From Parasitella parasitica (taxonomy: Eukaryota > Mucoromycota > Mucoromycetes > Mucorales > Mucoraceae): DNA of 20,436 bases. A program made the position numbers and the translations under genes. The stretch's first letter is position 1. The number at the start of each line of letters is the position of its first letter. Below the pieces are notes generated by a model, which saw only the letters and a list, made by a program, of their open reading frames with translations, searched no databases and had not been told where the DNA came from. The stretch covers positions 100,573 through 121,008 of the forward strand of contig MU619338.1 in assembly GCA_025201805.1 (NCBI GenBank), in the 5' to 3' direction. Positions 1-8,761 of the stretch are shown in pieces.

Positions 1-420
1 CGCAAAAGAAAAGCACCATCAAAACCAAAGAAGCCTGCCTCCAAAGGAACTGTCACTGGCCATTATATGAATTTTATTCAGAAAACAATGGATGAAATGG
101 ATTGCATTCCGGAAATGAAAGGATATTATATAGTTATGGATAATGCACCAATCCATACATCTAACGAGATTGATACTATGGTGACAGAGAGAGGATATAA
201 GTGCATTTATCTCCCTCCTTACTCGCCTGAACTTAATCCTATTGAGCAATTTTGGTCCATAGTTAAAAATAAGGTCAAACGTAGTCAATTTCAAACCAAA
301 GAGGATTTATCAACAAGAATAACTGAGGCTTGCAATAATCTTCCTCCAGAACATCTTCGAGCATTTGTACAACATTCGGTAAACATATTTGAAGATTGCT
401 TAAAAGGCAATCCTATCTAA
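1..420 (+). CDS. Tc1/mariner-type transposase, C-terminal part (5' end cut by window edge)
   Basis: This is a DDE-superfamily cut-and-paste transposase, which would cut and rejoin the ends of its own element. The frame is open from base 1 and stops at 418-420, so the N-terminal DNA-binding part and the first catalytic Asp lie outside the window. The visible part starts with a Lys/Pro-rich basic stretch, then a GTVTGHY block. The second catalytic Asp lies in VMDNAPIH (codon 139-141) and the catalytic Glu in NPIEQFW (codon 244-246). They are separated by exactly 34 residues, the DD34E spacing of Tc1-like enzymes, with PPYSPELNP between them as in the DDE_3 family. No stop or frameshift is seen in this part, so the copy may be intact or recently active. 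An array of 22-bp-period repeats begins 49 bp after the stop and probably belongs to the same element. An internal Met at 67 is not the likely start, because conserved sequence precedes it. Confidence 0.9.
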   Translation, partial: RKRKAPSKPKKPASKGTVTGHYMNFIQKTMDEMDCIPEMKGYYIVMDNAPIHTSNEIDTMVTERGYKCIYLPPYSPELNPIEQFWSIVKNKVKRSQFQTKEDLSTRITEACNNLPPEHLRAFVQHSVNIFEDCLKGNPI

Positions 421-469
421 TAAAATGTCACAAACAACTGTAAAAAATATCTACTGAGGATTGAAGAGA

Positions 470-616
470 CCGCCTTTTGAGAAAACAGTAACCGCCTTTT
501 GAGAAAATTGTAACCGCCTTTTGAGAAAACAAAAACCGCCCTTTGGAAAAAAAAAATCCGCCTATTGAGAATTTTAAAAACCGCCCTTTTATTTAAAAAA
601 CCGCCCTTTAGTGTTG
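470..616 (+). repeat. Seven-unit tandem array, about 22 bp period, core CCGCC[T/C]TTTGAGAAAA
   Basis: CCGCC occurs at 470, 492, 514, 536, 558, 581 and 601, all in the same orientation, so spacings are 22, 22, 22, 22, 23 and 20 bp. The first three units share CCGCCTTTTGAGAAAA followed by a variable A/T-rich hexamer. Units further from the transposase drift (CCGCCCTTTGG, CCGCCTATTGAGA, CCGCCCTTTTATT, CCGCCCTTTAGTG). The array starts just downstream of the transposase stop. I infer it is a subterminal repeat block of the transposon, possibly a set of binding sites spaced at about two helical turns. The matching left end is not in the window, so the terminal inverted repeat cannot be confirmed. 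Confidence 0.85.
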
Positions 617-713
617 CGCTAACTGTATCTACATCGCGTCCTTTCTTGATCCATGAGGACTAGGCTCACTGCGCCGGATTACAAACTGACAGATAGGTAA
701 TGAGAATGCTTCT

Positions 714-1022
714 TCATATAGATAACTTCTCTCTCTTTTCAAACTCTTGCTGTCTCAGTAGCTGCATCGTCTCAAATAGCGCCGTGTCCAACTGCTCTCT
801 TAGCCTAATTTCTTTGATTCTGTTTCTTCTTGCTGCTGCAATGTCCAATCTTAGCTTAATCAAATCCTCTTTTCTTTCCATTGGCTGACACGTATTCATA
901 ATGAAGGTATGCTGCTGATCAGCGCTCAAGTCTTTGTCCTCACCATGTGGTAGCAAATTTAGCTCTGCCAAAATGGACAGCCTCCAGTCATCCGGTGTGA
1001 TATCAATGGGTTGAATAGTCAT
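714..1022 (-). CDS. Small charged coiled-coil ORF, unknown function
   Basis: This ORF encodes 102 residues from an ATG at 1022 to a TGA at 714-716. I do not recognise the family. Residues 1-35 contain a PIDITPDDWRLSILAELN segment. The C-terminal half, from about residue 50, is rich in Lys/Arg/Glu/Leu (for example RNRIKEIRLREQLDT and QLLRQQEFEKREK) and looks like a continuous coiled coil. It resembles in style the C-terminal helices of Myb/SANT-type proteins, which often lose or keep an upstream DNA-binding exon. No such exon is visible within the open frame, which runs back only about 18 codons to a TGA. It lies just outside the 22-bp repeat array, so it could be host sequence next to the transposon or a fragment of a second element. 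The composition looks protein-like, but no splice structure or homologue supports it. Confidence 0.4.
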   Translation of the reverse strand: MTIQPIDITPDDWRLSILAELNLLPHGEDKDLSADQQHTFIMNTCQPMERKEDLIKLRLDIAAARRNRIKEIRLREQLDTALFETMQLLRQQEFEKREKLSI

Positions 1023-1970
1023 GCCAGCATCAGTATGTTTTCGTTGTTTGTTCGTCGTTTCTGCGGTTTGATTTAGTCAATGTTTGTTCAGTATCACTAG
1101 GTGGGTCTACCTTTTTCAATGTTTGTTGGCTTGTGTTGATTTGCCACCAGAATTGACGTTAATTTTCTACGACATTTCGCAAATAGCCTTTGTTTATATG
1201 TTTCTCAGTACAGCTTTTGTTTGTTATCATACTATAACGCTAATTACCCTTTTCTGTCCGTCACCGTTGTATTTTTAACGAGTTTCTTCAATAATAGCAT
1301 TGACTTAGCCAAAGAGGATGGAAAAGAGATAAAGCGAAAGAAAGAGAGAGCGGGAAAGTCCCTAATTAATCTTTCTTTATTCTTTAGCTAAATGTTTTGT
1401 ATACGCCATGCTATTTTACTGTACATGGATACTCTTTTAGCTGGGATGCTCTAAGCCGTGAGCATTTCACAGTGTTACACATGTTTATTAGATTTCGGAT
1501 TTCCTCAATCTCGTCTTCCGTCTCTCATTTTTTGTGTCTACATGCACATGTATATTATGCTCGATACAAAGAATCGATGTAAACAATTGTATTAAAGGAA
1601 AATAAGCAGCAACTGTAGCGTGATACAGCAGAATAAGCTATATAAGATAATCAATGGTATGTATGCATAAATGTTGCATGCAGGTGGTCCAGTACATGGC
1701 TATACGTGTTGATTGAATGTATAAGGGTTTACTGTTTTATTTTACATGATATGAACTATGCTATAATTTATGCTCGTGTATAATTGTAATTTCTACGACT
1801 TTTCGCGCTTAAATAATTGACGAACGGAATTGTTATAAGCGTGTACCTTTGTGTTACAGTCAACCTGTAAATCACATCAAAAAAAGGGGAAGAGAGCCCT
1901 ACATGGTATTAATTACAAATGTCACCGGGAGTTATAGAAAGATCAAAATTTTGTCAAGAGCGCTTTATTA
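1023..1970. other. Gap without a supported gene
   Basis: This gap holds AT-rich sequence with a purine-rich patch near 1312-1360 (a run of GAAAG/GAGAG words). Two short frames of about 60 codons are present, but they lack protein-like composition and splice context. The right end carries the 3' flank of the SLC49-like gene, including AATAAA on the minus strand at 1969-1964. Confidence 0.5.
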
Positions 1971-3940
1971 TTAAGTAATGGTTGATATTACGTGTCTCTC
2001 CTTTATGATACTACCAACCGGTTCCTGGTTTGGTAGATTATCGCAAAGAGTTACACCTATTACTGATGACAACGATTTGGGCAGCTCGGGAACACCGTCT
2101 TTATTTTCAATGATCTTCTGCTCCCACGCAGTTGCTTCTGATCTAGCCATTTTCCCGTGAAATACAAAGGACAAAAGCATGATAACACCTGCAACAGCGG
2201 CCTGGAACACCAGCGCCTGTGTCATAGTCCTATCTTGTATACTACGAGTGGTGTCCATAATGATGACAAATATAAATCCAAATAACTGGGCTCCTTGCCA
2301 TAGCAAAGAATTCGTTGTTGCTTCTGCTACAGGATAGGATGCTTTTATCAAAAATGCGTATATGCGCGTGTTACTATTGAGATCTGTCATATGTTCATAT
2401 TTCATAAAACCCCTTACTTTCTGAACCGAGCTCAATAACTACCGGTACTAAAAACGACAAAAAAAACTGATTCAACGTTGTAACAAACAAGACTGCTGCG
2501 TAAGAGTCCTTGCGCACTAGAAAGAGCGATGTAAATATATAGAGTATGCAAAATCTACAGTTGTATATGAATATAAATACCCATAAAGATAAACGCAATG
2601 TCTGTAATGAATACCATGGGAGCCACCAGTTTGAGAAATAATTTATGCTGCTTTGTTGCGTCCAACACTGGTCCAGAAATGGCTATCAAAAAAAGTTTAG
2701 CTAATGCAACAAATGTGAGATTAAATACATTACAGCAACCTAATGTACCAGCAAAAAATGCCAGTGCATTCAATTGCCCCGCTTGTGCATTTGAATAACC
2801 ATGTGGTGCTAATATTTGTGCAAACAGTGTGCAAAAAGCAATGCTTAATCCGACATTAAAACTATGGATGAGAAACAAGATCCAAAAGTTCAGGTTTTTC
2901 GAAAGAATACGTAGTCCATCCAAGAAAGATGGTCTATCGGCCTCCTGGACTCTATTTGGTGGTGTTGGGGGTTGGCAAGGCATAAATAGTAGAGGCAGGA
3001 ATGCAATAGCAGCAAAGCCTGCGACTAGGTTGACCTATGCCAATAAGTAAGTGCTATATAGCTCATTTTTCAGTTGTATTAACTCACCACCATGGGGATA
3101 TATGTCGCATCTAATGCGATGGCAGGAATTACAAACATGACTAGAATGGCACCATAATTTGAAGCTTACATACAAGAAGCAAAATGAGCCGTTGCATAAC
3201 GCTATAACTGATATTTTTTTTTTTTTTTTTTTTTTACTCACCTACAAACATGCCAGCTGTTGCGCGTAAATTTTCAGTAAACCATGTTGATGTAAACTAT
3301 GGGACAACTCATAAATTGTCATAGTCGTTGACATGTAATCTTACATACCATTGTCATGACATTCAACGCTAATGGAGCTGCTGATCCACCAACAACTTGT
3401 CCCACCATAGTCAATATAAATGAAGGAGGCCTCGTCTTTGCAGCAACACACCGAATCGTACAACCTAGAGCACATAAAAATCCGGAGGCCATGATCTAGT
3501 CAAGTATATAAGGGTTTAGAAAACGAGATCTTTTCATTTTAGGTTTTGGGATATATATAAATTACAGATCTTTTGACGCCTAACTTCTCAAATATTATGC
3601 CAGTGAAAAAGCTCATAAATACATAAACGATGCATTGAACATTTGCAAGCCAGTTAACCGCTGATAGTGATACACCAAAGTATTCGCCCGTAATCCCAGG
3701 GACTACACTAAATGTAAATTGAAATACGGAAACTGCTGTACGTAATAAAATAAGTAGGAAAAGTGCAATCCATGCTTGAGGATACGTCTTTAGTTCTAAC
3801 TGAGTTGTAAGCATTGTTGGCACATTCCTATCATCTTGCTGGATTGTCTTTAGATTGTTTTTACGCAGAAATCGTAGGAATTTATTGTTGGAAGAGTAAT
3901 TTAATGTGGTACTGCCATTTTTACCGTCGATATTAGACAT
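1971..3940 (-). CDS. SLC49/FLVCR-like major facilitator transporter, 8 exons, about 509 aa
   Basis: This is a 12-TM MFS protein of the SLC49 type. Animal relatives move haem, choline or similar small cations; the substrate here is unknown. The exons, read on the minus strand, are 3940-3566, 3495-3349, 3296-3242, 3164-3088, 3034-2749, 2700-2581, 2516-2418 and 2341-1971. Together they give 1530 nt, a whole number of codons. The intron lengths are 70, 52, 77, 53, 48, 64 and 76 nt. Family marks are TYPQAWIALF at TM1, a DWLS-like WLANVQCIVY, GIIFEKLGVKRS after TM2, a STWFTENLRATAG loop, and SYPVAEATT followed by QLFGFIFVIIMD (about residues 388-420), which is diagnostic for FLVCR-like proteins. 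The cytosolic N-terminus is about 50 residues. The frame ends in three tandem in-frame TAA codons (1973-1965). The 48-nt intron (2748-2701) is in frame without a stop, and I remove it because TM7 then has the normal length. Subfamily is fairly sure, substrate is not. Confidence 0.85.
3214..3235 (+). repeat. T22 homopolymer inside intron 3 of the SLC49-like gene
   Basis: An uninterrupted run of 22 T on the plus strand reads as 22 A in the pre-mRNA. It begins directly after the donor hexamer GTGAGT (3241-3236). It makes up over a quarter of a 77-nt intron. Confidence 0.95.
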
Positions 3941-5527
3941 TCTAAGTATATATACAGTGATAGAAGACGAGGTAAACTAACATTTCAATTAGTCAATATT
4001 TTTATACATCATTTACAAAAAAAAAAAACAGATGTAATCGAAATTCGAAAAGCCTTTAAAATATGCTTTTTGTTTATTTACTTTAGTTGTGGTGACTTAT
4101 TCCACTCAACAAGCGGAACAATGTATTTATGGATGTAAATTTACAAGTTTCAGCATCAAGCACTAGGAAATTAAAAGCGACGCTTCATAAACAGTAGATG
4201 TATACGAGTATTAGGAAATTTCACGTCCTAAGAATTAATAAAACCAATTGTTTATCTGTTTAATTAATTATTTTGCAGTGCTATTCATAAATAAGGCAGA
4301 CTACCGAATTCCTTTGCTATTTGTCGATTGTTGAGCAGAATATTTTATTAAAAGTTTTGATCCTTCAAATTCTAGAACTATCACATTTTTCTTGAAAAGA
4401 GGAGCAAAGTAGATTATATCACATCCTTGAGGTAAAGACTGCATGCAGCAAATTTAGTAAAGATAATAAAACGAACCTCAGGAAATGTATGAATTCAACC
4501 ATTTAATTAAATTCCGTTTCGAGTAAAATTAACGCTCTTGTACACACAATTCTTTGTTTTACTCATCAATTAATTCTTGATGCTAATATTTACAACAATT
4601 TAGTCAGACGTATATTGGTGTACATTCAAACTTGACTTCTGTATTGACATTAGAGTATTATAGACATACGATTTTTTTCGGTCAACTCATAATGTTTGTA
4701 GTAGATAGCGCTGAGCCAACTCTTTATTTTCCAAATTTGATATATATTGTACGCTTTATTTAACAGAAGTTATGACCAAATTTCTGTTAATTATCAAAAT
4801 AAAAACCGTTTTTCTCATAATCGGATCAAGTACTTGTTAGACAGCCTGTGTTAGCCGTACAAAATCCATTCACACTTTGCTCTTTATCAAAACCTATAGG
4901 TGTTTATATGCAATTTTTATACGGAAATTGTTGGTTCTGCGTATTATTCAATTTTATCCGATAGTCTTGAGTCAATCCTATGTTATTCAATTTGATATCA
5001 ATTTCACAGTTCATTTAGCAAGTTTCGGATATCTGATTTCCCCAAGAAAATTGTTGCAAGTCTGCAATTTTATATAACCTTTTAGTATGGTGATGATGGC
5101 TATCTAAAAAAGCTTAAACATGTAAATGAGATGTAGTAACATAAAAAAAAAGGGCGCTTAGTTTTCTATATGATATAACGGAAAACATTTAGAGAGGCTC
5201 GCCTTGATGATGGAAAGTCGAATTCCTTACTATTCGCCAATACATTTCGGTGGTCATTGAGATGATGCAAGTCTATTGTATTTCAATTGACATTTATAAT
5301 AACTAGTGTCGTACATTAGTTTTGACACTCAACTTCAAAACAATATAAATAGTAGATCATATGTCAAATTGAATGAAACTCATCTTTTAACTGATACACA
5401 TATTTGCCTTATTGAAATTACAATTATCACACACTAGAAGGGCTACACACAAAGTCCGTGTACTTGATAAGAAAGCCAAGGACAACAAATGAAACTTGAA
5501 ACGTCTCATGAAAATGAATTTACTGGT
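3941..5527. other. Gene-poor, AT-rich gap upstream of the SLC49-like gene
   Basis: I see no supportable coding region. The part next to 3940 is the presumed promoter of the minus-strand transporter. A 66-codon frame at 4877-5077 is rich in Ile/Leu/Phe, as expected of translated AT-rich noncoding DNA, and has no family features. The tRNA terminator and tRNA gene follow at the right end. Confidence 0.5.
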
Positions 5528-5532
5528 AAAAA
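5528..5532 (-). terminator. RNA polymerase III T5 terminator of the tRNA-Val gene
   Basis: The minus strand reads five T one base after the tRNA 3' end, the standard Pol III stop signal. Confidence 0.75.
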
Positions 5533-5533
5533 G

Positions 5534-5607
5534 TGATTCTATCCGGGTTCGAACCGAAGACCTTCGCCGTGTAAAGGCGACGCGATAACCAACTACGCCA
5601 CAGAACC
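5534..5607 (-). tRNA. tRNA-Val, anticodon UAC
   Basis: This is an intact 74-nt cloverleaf on the minus strand. The acceptor stem GGTTCTG pairs with TAGAATC (with two G-U pairs), followed by discriminator A. The D arm is GCGT...TCGC. The anticodon stem TCGCC/GGCGA encloses the seven-base loop TTTACAC, giving anticodon TAC (bases 5573-5571), which reads GUA valine codons. The variable loop has five bases, and the T arm is TTCGG/CCGGA around TTCGAAC. The internal promoters are clear: box A TGGCGTAGTTGG (5600-5589) fits the TRGCNNAGYNGG consensus fully, and box B GGTTCGAACCC lies at 5555-5545. There is no intron and no encoded CCA, as usual in nuclear fungal tRNA genes. It stands alone in a gene-poor interval. 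Confidence 0.96.
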
Positions 5608-5899
5608 ATTTTGTGATTACAAATGTTTTTAAATATTTTAGTCACTAGGTATTGTTAAGCAGATCACGTGTCAAGTTGTTAAAATAGTTTCTTCCGTTAC
5701 TCCCATCTCTAATATAAATGCGAGAATTAAATGTATCTTAAATAGTTTTTCTTGTTTTATATAAAATTTTGACGATTTTTTTTTTATTTTATAATCATTA
5801 TTGCATACACTAATGCATATTTGAAAATTCCGGGATTTTTTTGAACAGAAGCAAGTATCACATTTTAGCGTTAGATCAACGGATCATGTGATCAACGGC

Positions 5900-6094
5900 A
5901 TGGTCATTAATTATCTGACCAAGAAGAGTATCCAATATGACAGATCTTCTGGGTTAACCAAAATAACTGGCGTGACTCTTACAGAGGATCATCGTTGTAT
6001 TTATGTCAAGAAAAAACCAGCTAACAGGATCATCTATTCACAAAAATGTGATACAAAAGTTATAGCTAGACCTTTGTGTGCATTAGACGACTAA
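5900..6094 (+). CDS. Possible small protein or last exon, unknown
   Basis: The open frame runs from 5825 to the TAA at 6092-6094. The first ATG is at 5900, giving 64 codons, and the preceding in-frame codon region contains only a GTG at 5888. The composition is mixed and soluble-protein-like (NYLTKKSIQYDRSSG, EDHRCIYVKKKP, CDTKVIARPLCALDD) and unlike random AT-rich translation, but I do not recognise it. An acceptor-like TTTTAG ends at 5868, so this could be a terminal exon of a gene whose upstream exon I cannot find, or a decayed fragment. Overlapping AATAAA hexamers follow at 6199-6209. Function unknown. Confidence 0.25.
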   Translation: MVINYLTKKSIQYDRSSGLTKITGVTLTEDHRCIYVKKKPANRIIYSQKCDTKVIARPLCALDD

Positions 6095-6405
6095 ATGAGA
6101 CTTAAATATTTCCTATGTATTGTTTATAAACCAATTGCTTATCACTCAATCTAAAGCATTTTTATCAAGTTTACTACTTTATTCATGTGTTCTGCTTGAA
6201 TAAAATAAATTTTTCTAGTTGGAATGGGATCGATCTGATGTCTATTTCATACATTTGAAAGTTAGATCAAATTAATTGCATATATTATGTCATTGGATCT
6301 TTTTTTGTTCTTTTTTTTTTTTAATATTTTTCTAATGTCAAGTGTAGAAGATTACAATTAAATGCTATTGTTAGCACAGATCCAAGAAATTGACACCATA
6401 TCATT
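6095..6405. other. Gap with tandem AATAAA hexamers
   Basis: No gene is visible. Two overlapping AATAAA words (6199-6204 and 6204-6209) could serve as a plus-strand polyadenylation signal for the preceding small ORF. T-rich tracts lie near 6300-6330. Confidence 0.35.
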
Positions 6406-6540
6406 ATGAAAAGACGAGATAATTTTCTGATCTACCATACTATCCTGCACAATTCAGGGATAAATATCGGCCACAACGGATACAAGCTTCCAGAATTTTG
6501 GGTGAAAGTTGCCCCGAAAACTCGAATCAAATTAAAGTAA
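6406..6540 (+). CDS. 44-codon ORF upstream of the ZIFL-like transporter, possible uORF or remnant
   Basis: An ATG at 6406 opens 44 codons, ending with TAA at 6538-6540. The peptide has a balanced composition (includes NIGHNGYKLPEFW and VAPKTRIKLK) and no known family. It ends 127 bp before the start codon of the MFS gene in the same direction. If transcription of that gene starts upstream it would be an upstream ORF; otherwise it is a chance frame or a gene fragment. A TATATA at 6609-6614 between the two would argue for a transcription start downstream of this ORF. Confidence 0.2.
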   Translation: MKRRDNFLIYHTILHNSGINIGHNGYKLPEFWVKVAPKTRIKLK

Positions 6541-6667
6541 GATTCTTTGAATTAAAACCCTTTTTTTTTATTATTATTAATTCCTTCATTTTTCCTTCTT
6601 CATATACTTATATACCATTCGAAAGAGGAATCTGGTAGAACAAATTAGAAGAAACAATAGCTCAAAA

Positions 6668-8584
6668 ATGACAAAACCATTGCCTTACAAGCGACTTGCA
6701 GTCATTTGCATTTGCCGTTTTGCTGTAACTACTAGGAAAGAAAAGGCATGGCATCATATACTCATTATCATGAAATATAGGAACCAATTTGCTTTACTGT
6801 GATTTTCCCATTTATCGTACAGGTAAAAGGTTGCACAAATTATAAGTATAGTATCTTTAATGTCTATGTTTTTGTTTGTTTGTGCTCGGCAGATGGTTAG
6901 AGATTTCAATATTGCGGATGAGAAAAGCGTTGGATATTACGTTGGTCTAATTACTTCATGCTTCGCACTTACTCAATTATTGACAGGTAACTCAAGATGA
7001 GAGCACAATAAATCAAGACTGATGACCAAAATCGTTGATTAGGTATACATTGGGGCATGCTGTCTGATCGCATTGGAAGACGACCTGTTATTTTACAAGG
7101 CTTGGTTGGCACAATCACAAGTATCTTGTTATTTGGCTTATCAAAATCTTTTATCTGGGCTTTGTTATCTCGTAGCTTGTGTGGTCTATTGGTAAGTGAT
7201 TTCGTATTTTTTTCAAATATACCTTGTGCTAACCTGAAGCATAAGAACGGAAATGTTGGGGTCCTCAAAAGCATGGTATCTGAATTGACAATTGATCATT
7301 TACCACATCAAAGAGCGCAGGCATTTTCCTTGCTTCCGTTAATGTATGGCCTTGGCTCTATCATAGGGCCTATGCTAGGTGGTTTCTTATCCCATCCAGT
7401 GACCAACTACCCAAATATATTTGGCCATTTAGGTGCTCTAACTGATTTCTTGACGGAATACCCTTATTTCCTGCCTTGTTTCATCTCAGCATCTATTTGT
7501 ATTCTTGGCCTTGTGTTTGGTGTGTTTTATTTGCAAGAAACACATATTGTTAATCATGAGAAACAACATCAGAATCCAAGCGACGAAGAGGAAGTTTTGC
7601 TCACCAGTTCAGCCAGCCGATCCGCTGATCCTCACTATTCTACATTCCAAACAAACTCAATTACAGGTGCAGTCAAGGTGCAACATTCTCCTACACCAAC
7701 ATTGAACTCTCCACCTACGCTAAGAGAATCGCTAACCCCTTCTGTCATGGCTATCTGCATTACCTACGGTTTCTTTGCTCTCCAAGCTGTATTCATGGAT
7801 GAACTGTTCCCTTTATATACTGCAAGTACTAGGGAAAATGGTGGGTTGGGATTCTCTCCAAATGAAATCGGAATTGCGCTCAGTTTTGCTGGTGTTGTTA
7901 CTTTGGTAGGTCAATTATTCGTCTTACCCTACCTTACCAAGAAATATGGACTTTTGAGGCTATTCCAAATGGTATTGTTTATCTGTATATTCCTATACCT
8001 CTCACAAGGCATTATTCGCACATTGTATTACGTACCTGATTTCCACGGCGAGACGAACACGAAATTATGGGTTTGGGTAGGATTGTTGATATCTTTGACT
8101 ATCAAGACTATTGGCCACACCATCTGTTTTACTGGTTGCACAATTTTAGTAAATAATGCATGCCCTAGAGTAGATGCACTGGGAGCCGTCAATGGATTTT
8201 CTCAATGTAATTATGGCCTTGCATCATGTTACTATGAAGATAACTAACATTTGCGATTGAACTAGGTTGTGCAAGTGCAATGCGTGCAATTGGGCCTGCA
8301 ATTTGCGGCGCTGTTTGGTCATTGTAAGTGTGATGATAACAGAATACCATATTTGCTTTGAAGTTGACGTCCGCTTAAACAGATCATTATCTTCTACTGC
8401 GATTCCTTTCACCATTCGAATCAACGTTGCATTTGTCGTTTTAGCAGGAATTGGTACAGTAACATTTCTTTTAAGTAAGAAACTGGATGCAAAAGACTAC
8501 GAAACAGCACATGCAAGAGAAGAAGTTGTACACATTAAACAAGATAACCTGCAAACAGACGAAGTCAGCAGTAGTGGACACTAA
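6668..8584 (+). CDS. MFS antiporter, ZIFL-like/DHA1 type, 7 exons, about 520 aa
   Basis: This is a 12-TM drug/H+ antiporter-like carrier, related in layout to plant zinc-induced-facilitator-like proteins and yeast YCR023C. The substrate is unknown. The exons are 6668-6724, 6781-6822, 6893-6986, 7043-7191, 7246-8206, 8266-8323 and 8383-8584. They sum to 1563 nt in frame, with introns of 56, 70, 56, 54, 59 and 59 nt. Exon joins recreate the TM1 block RFAEPICFTVIFPF, motif A GMLSDRIGRR (about residues 69-78), SRSLCGLLNGNVGVLKSM, the antiporter motif C GSIIGPMLGG (151-160), and the C-terminal RAIGPAICGAVWS. The central cytosolic loop (about residues 205-280) carries three His close together (HIVNHEKQHQ), an acidic patch and Ser/Pro-rich sequence. 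The 54-nt intron 7192-7245 is divisible by three without a stop; retention would add 18 residues within the transmembrane region. It converges with the APC subunit gene, with 177 bp between stop codons. Confidence 0.87.
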
Positions 8585-8761
8585 GCTATATTAGAGATGA
8601 GTTAGAAGACTACATATCAGCGTACAATATATAGCTGGTTTTTATATAAATTAGTCAAATATTTAATGAATGTATAAAGAGGAAAAGTAGGGTATATTTA
8701 TGTGTATACAATGATATGTTTTGTTCTATATGTGTCTTATGCCTCTATTTCTCTGTATGTA

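Noticed and set aside
470-616. CRISPR-like repeat array
   Set aside because: Units are about 16 bp with only about 6 variable bases between them, the repeats diverge, and the context is a eukaryotic transposon.
1084-1582. Two plus-strand frames of about 60 codons
   Set aside because: They are rich in Phe/Leu/Cys/Tyr as expected from AT-rich noncoding DNA; one lacks an ATG start; no splice or family evidence.
2701-2733. Alternative 33-nt intron (GTAATG donor) in the SLC49-like gene
   Set aside because: Shorter than any other intron here; the 48-nt alternative restores a normal TM7 better.
4877-5077. 66-codon plus-strand frame
   Set aside because: Hydrophobic, AT-bias composition and no recognisable motif.
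1971-8584. A functional cluster of two transporters around the tRNA
   Set aside because: The two MFS proteins belong to different families, are divergently placed and are separated by about 2.7 kb; nothing shows a shared pathway.
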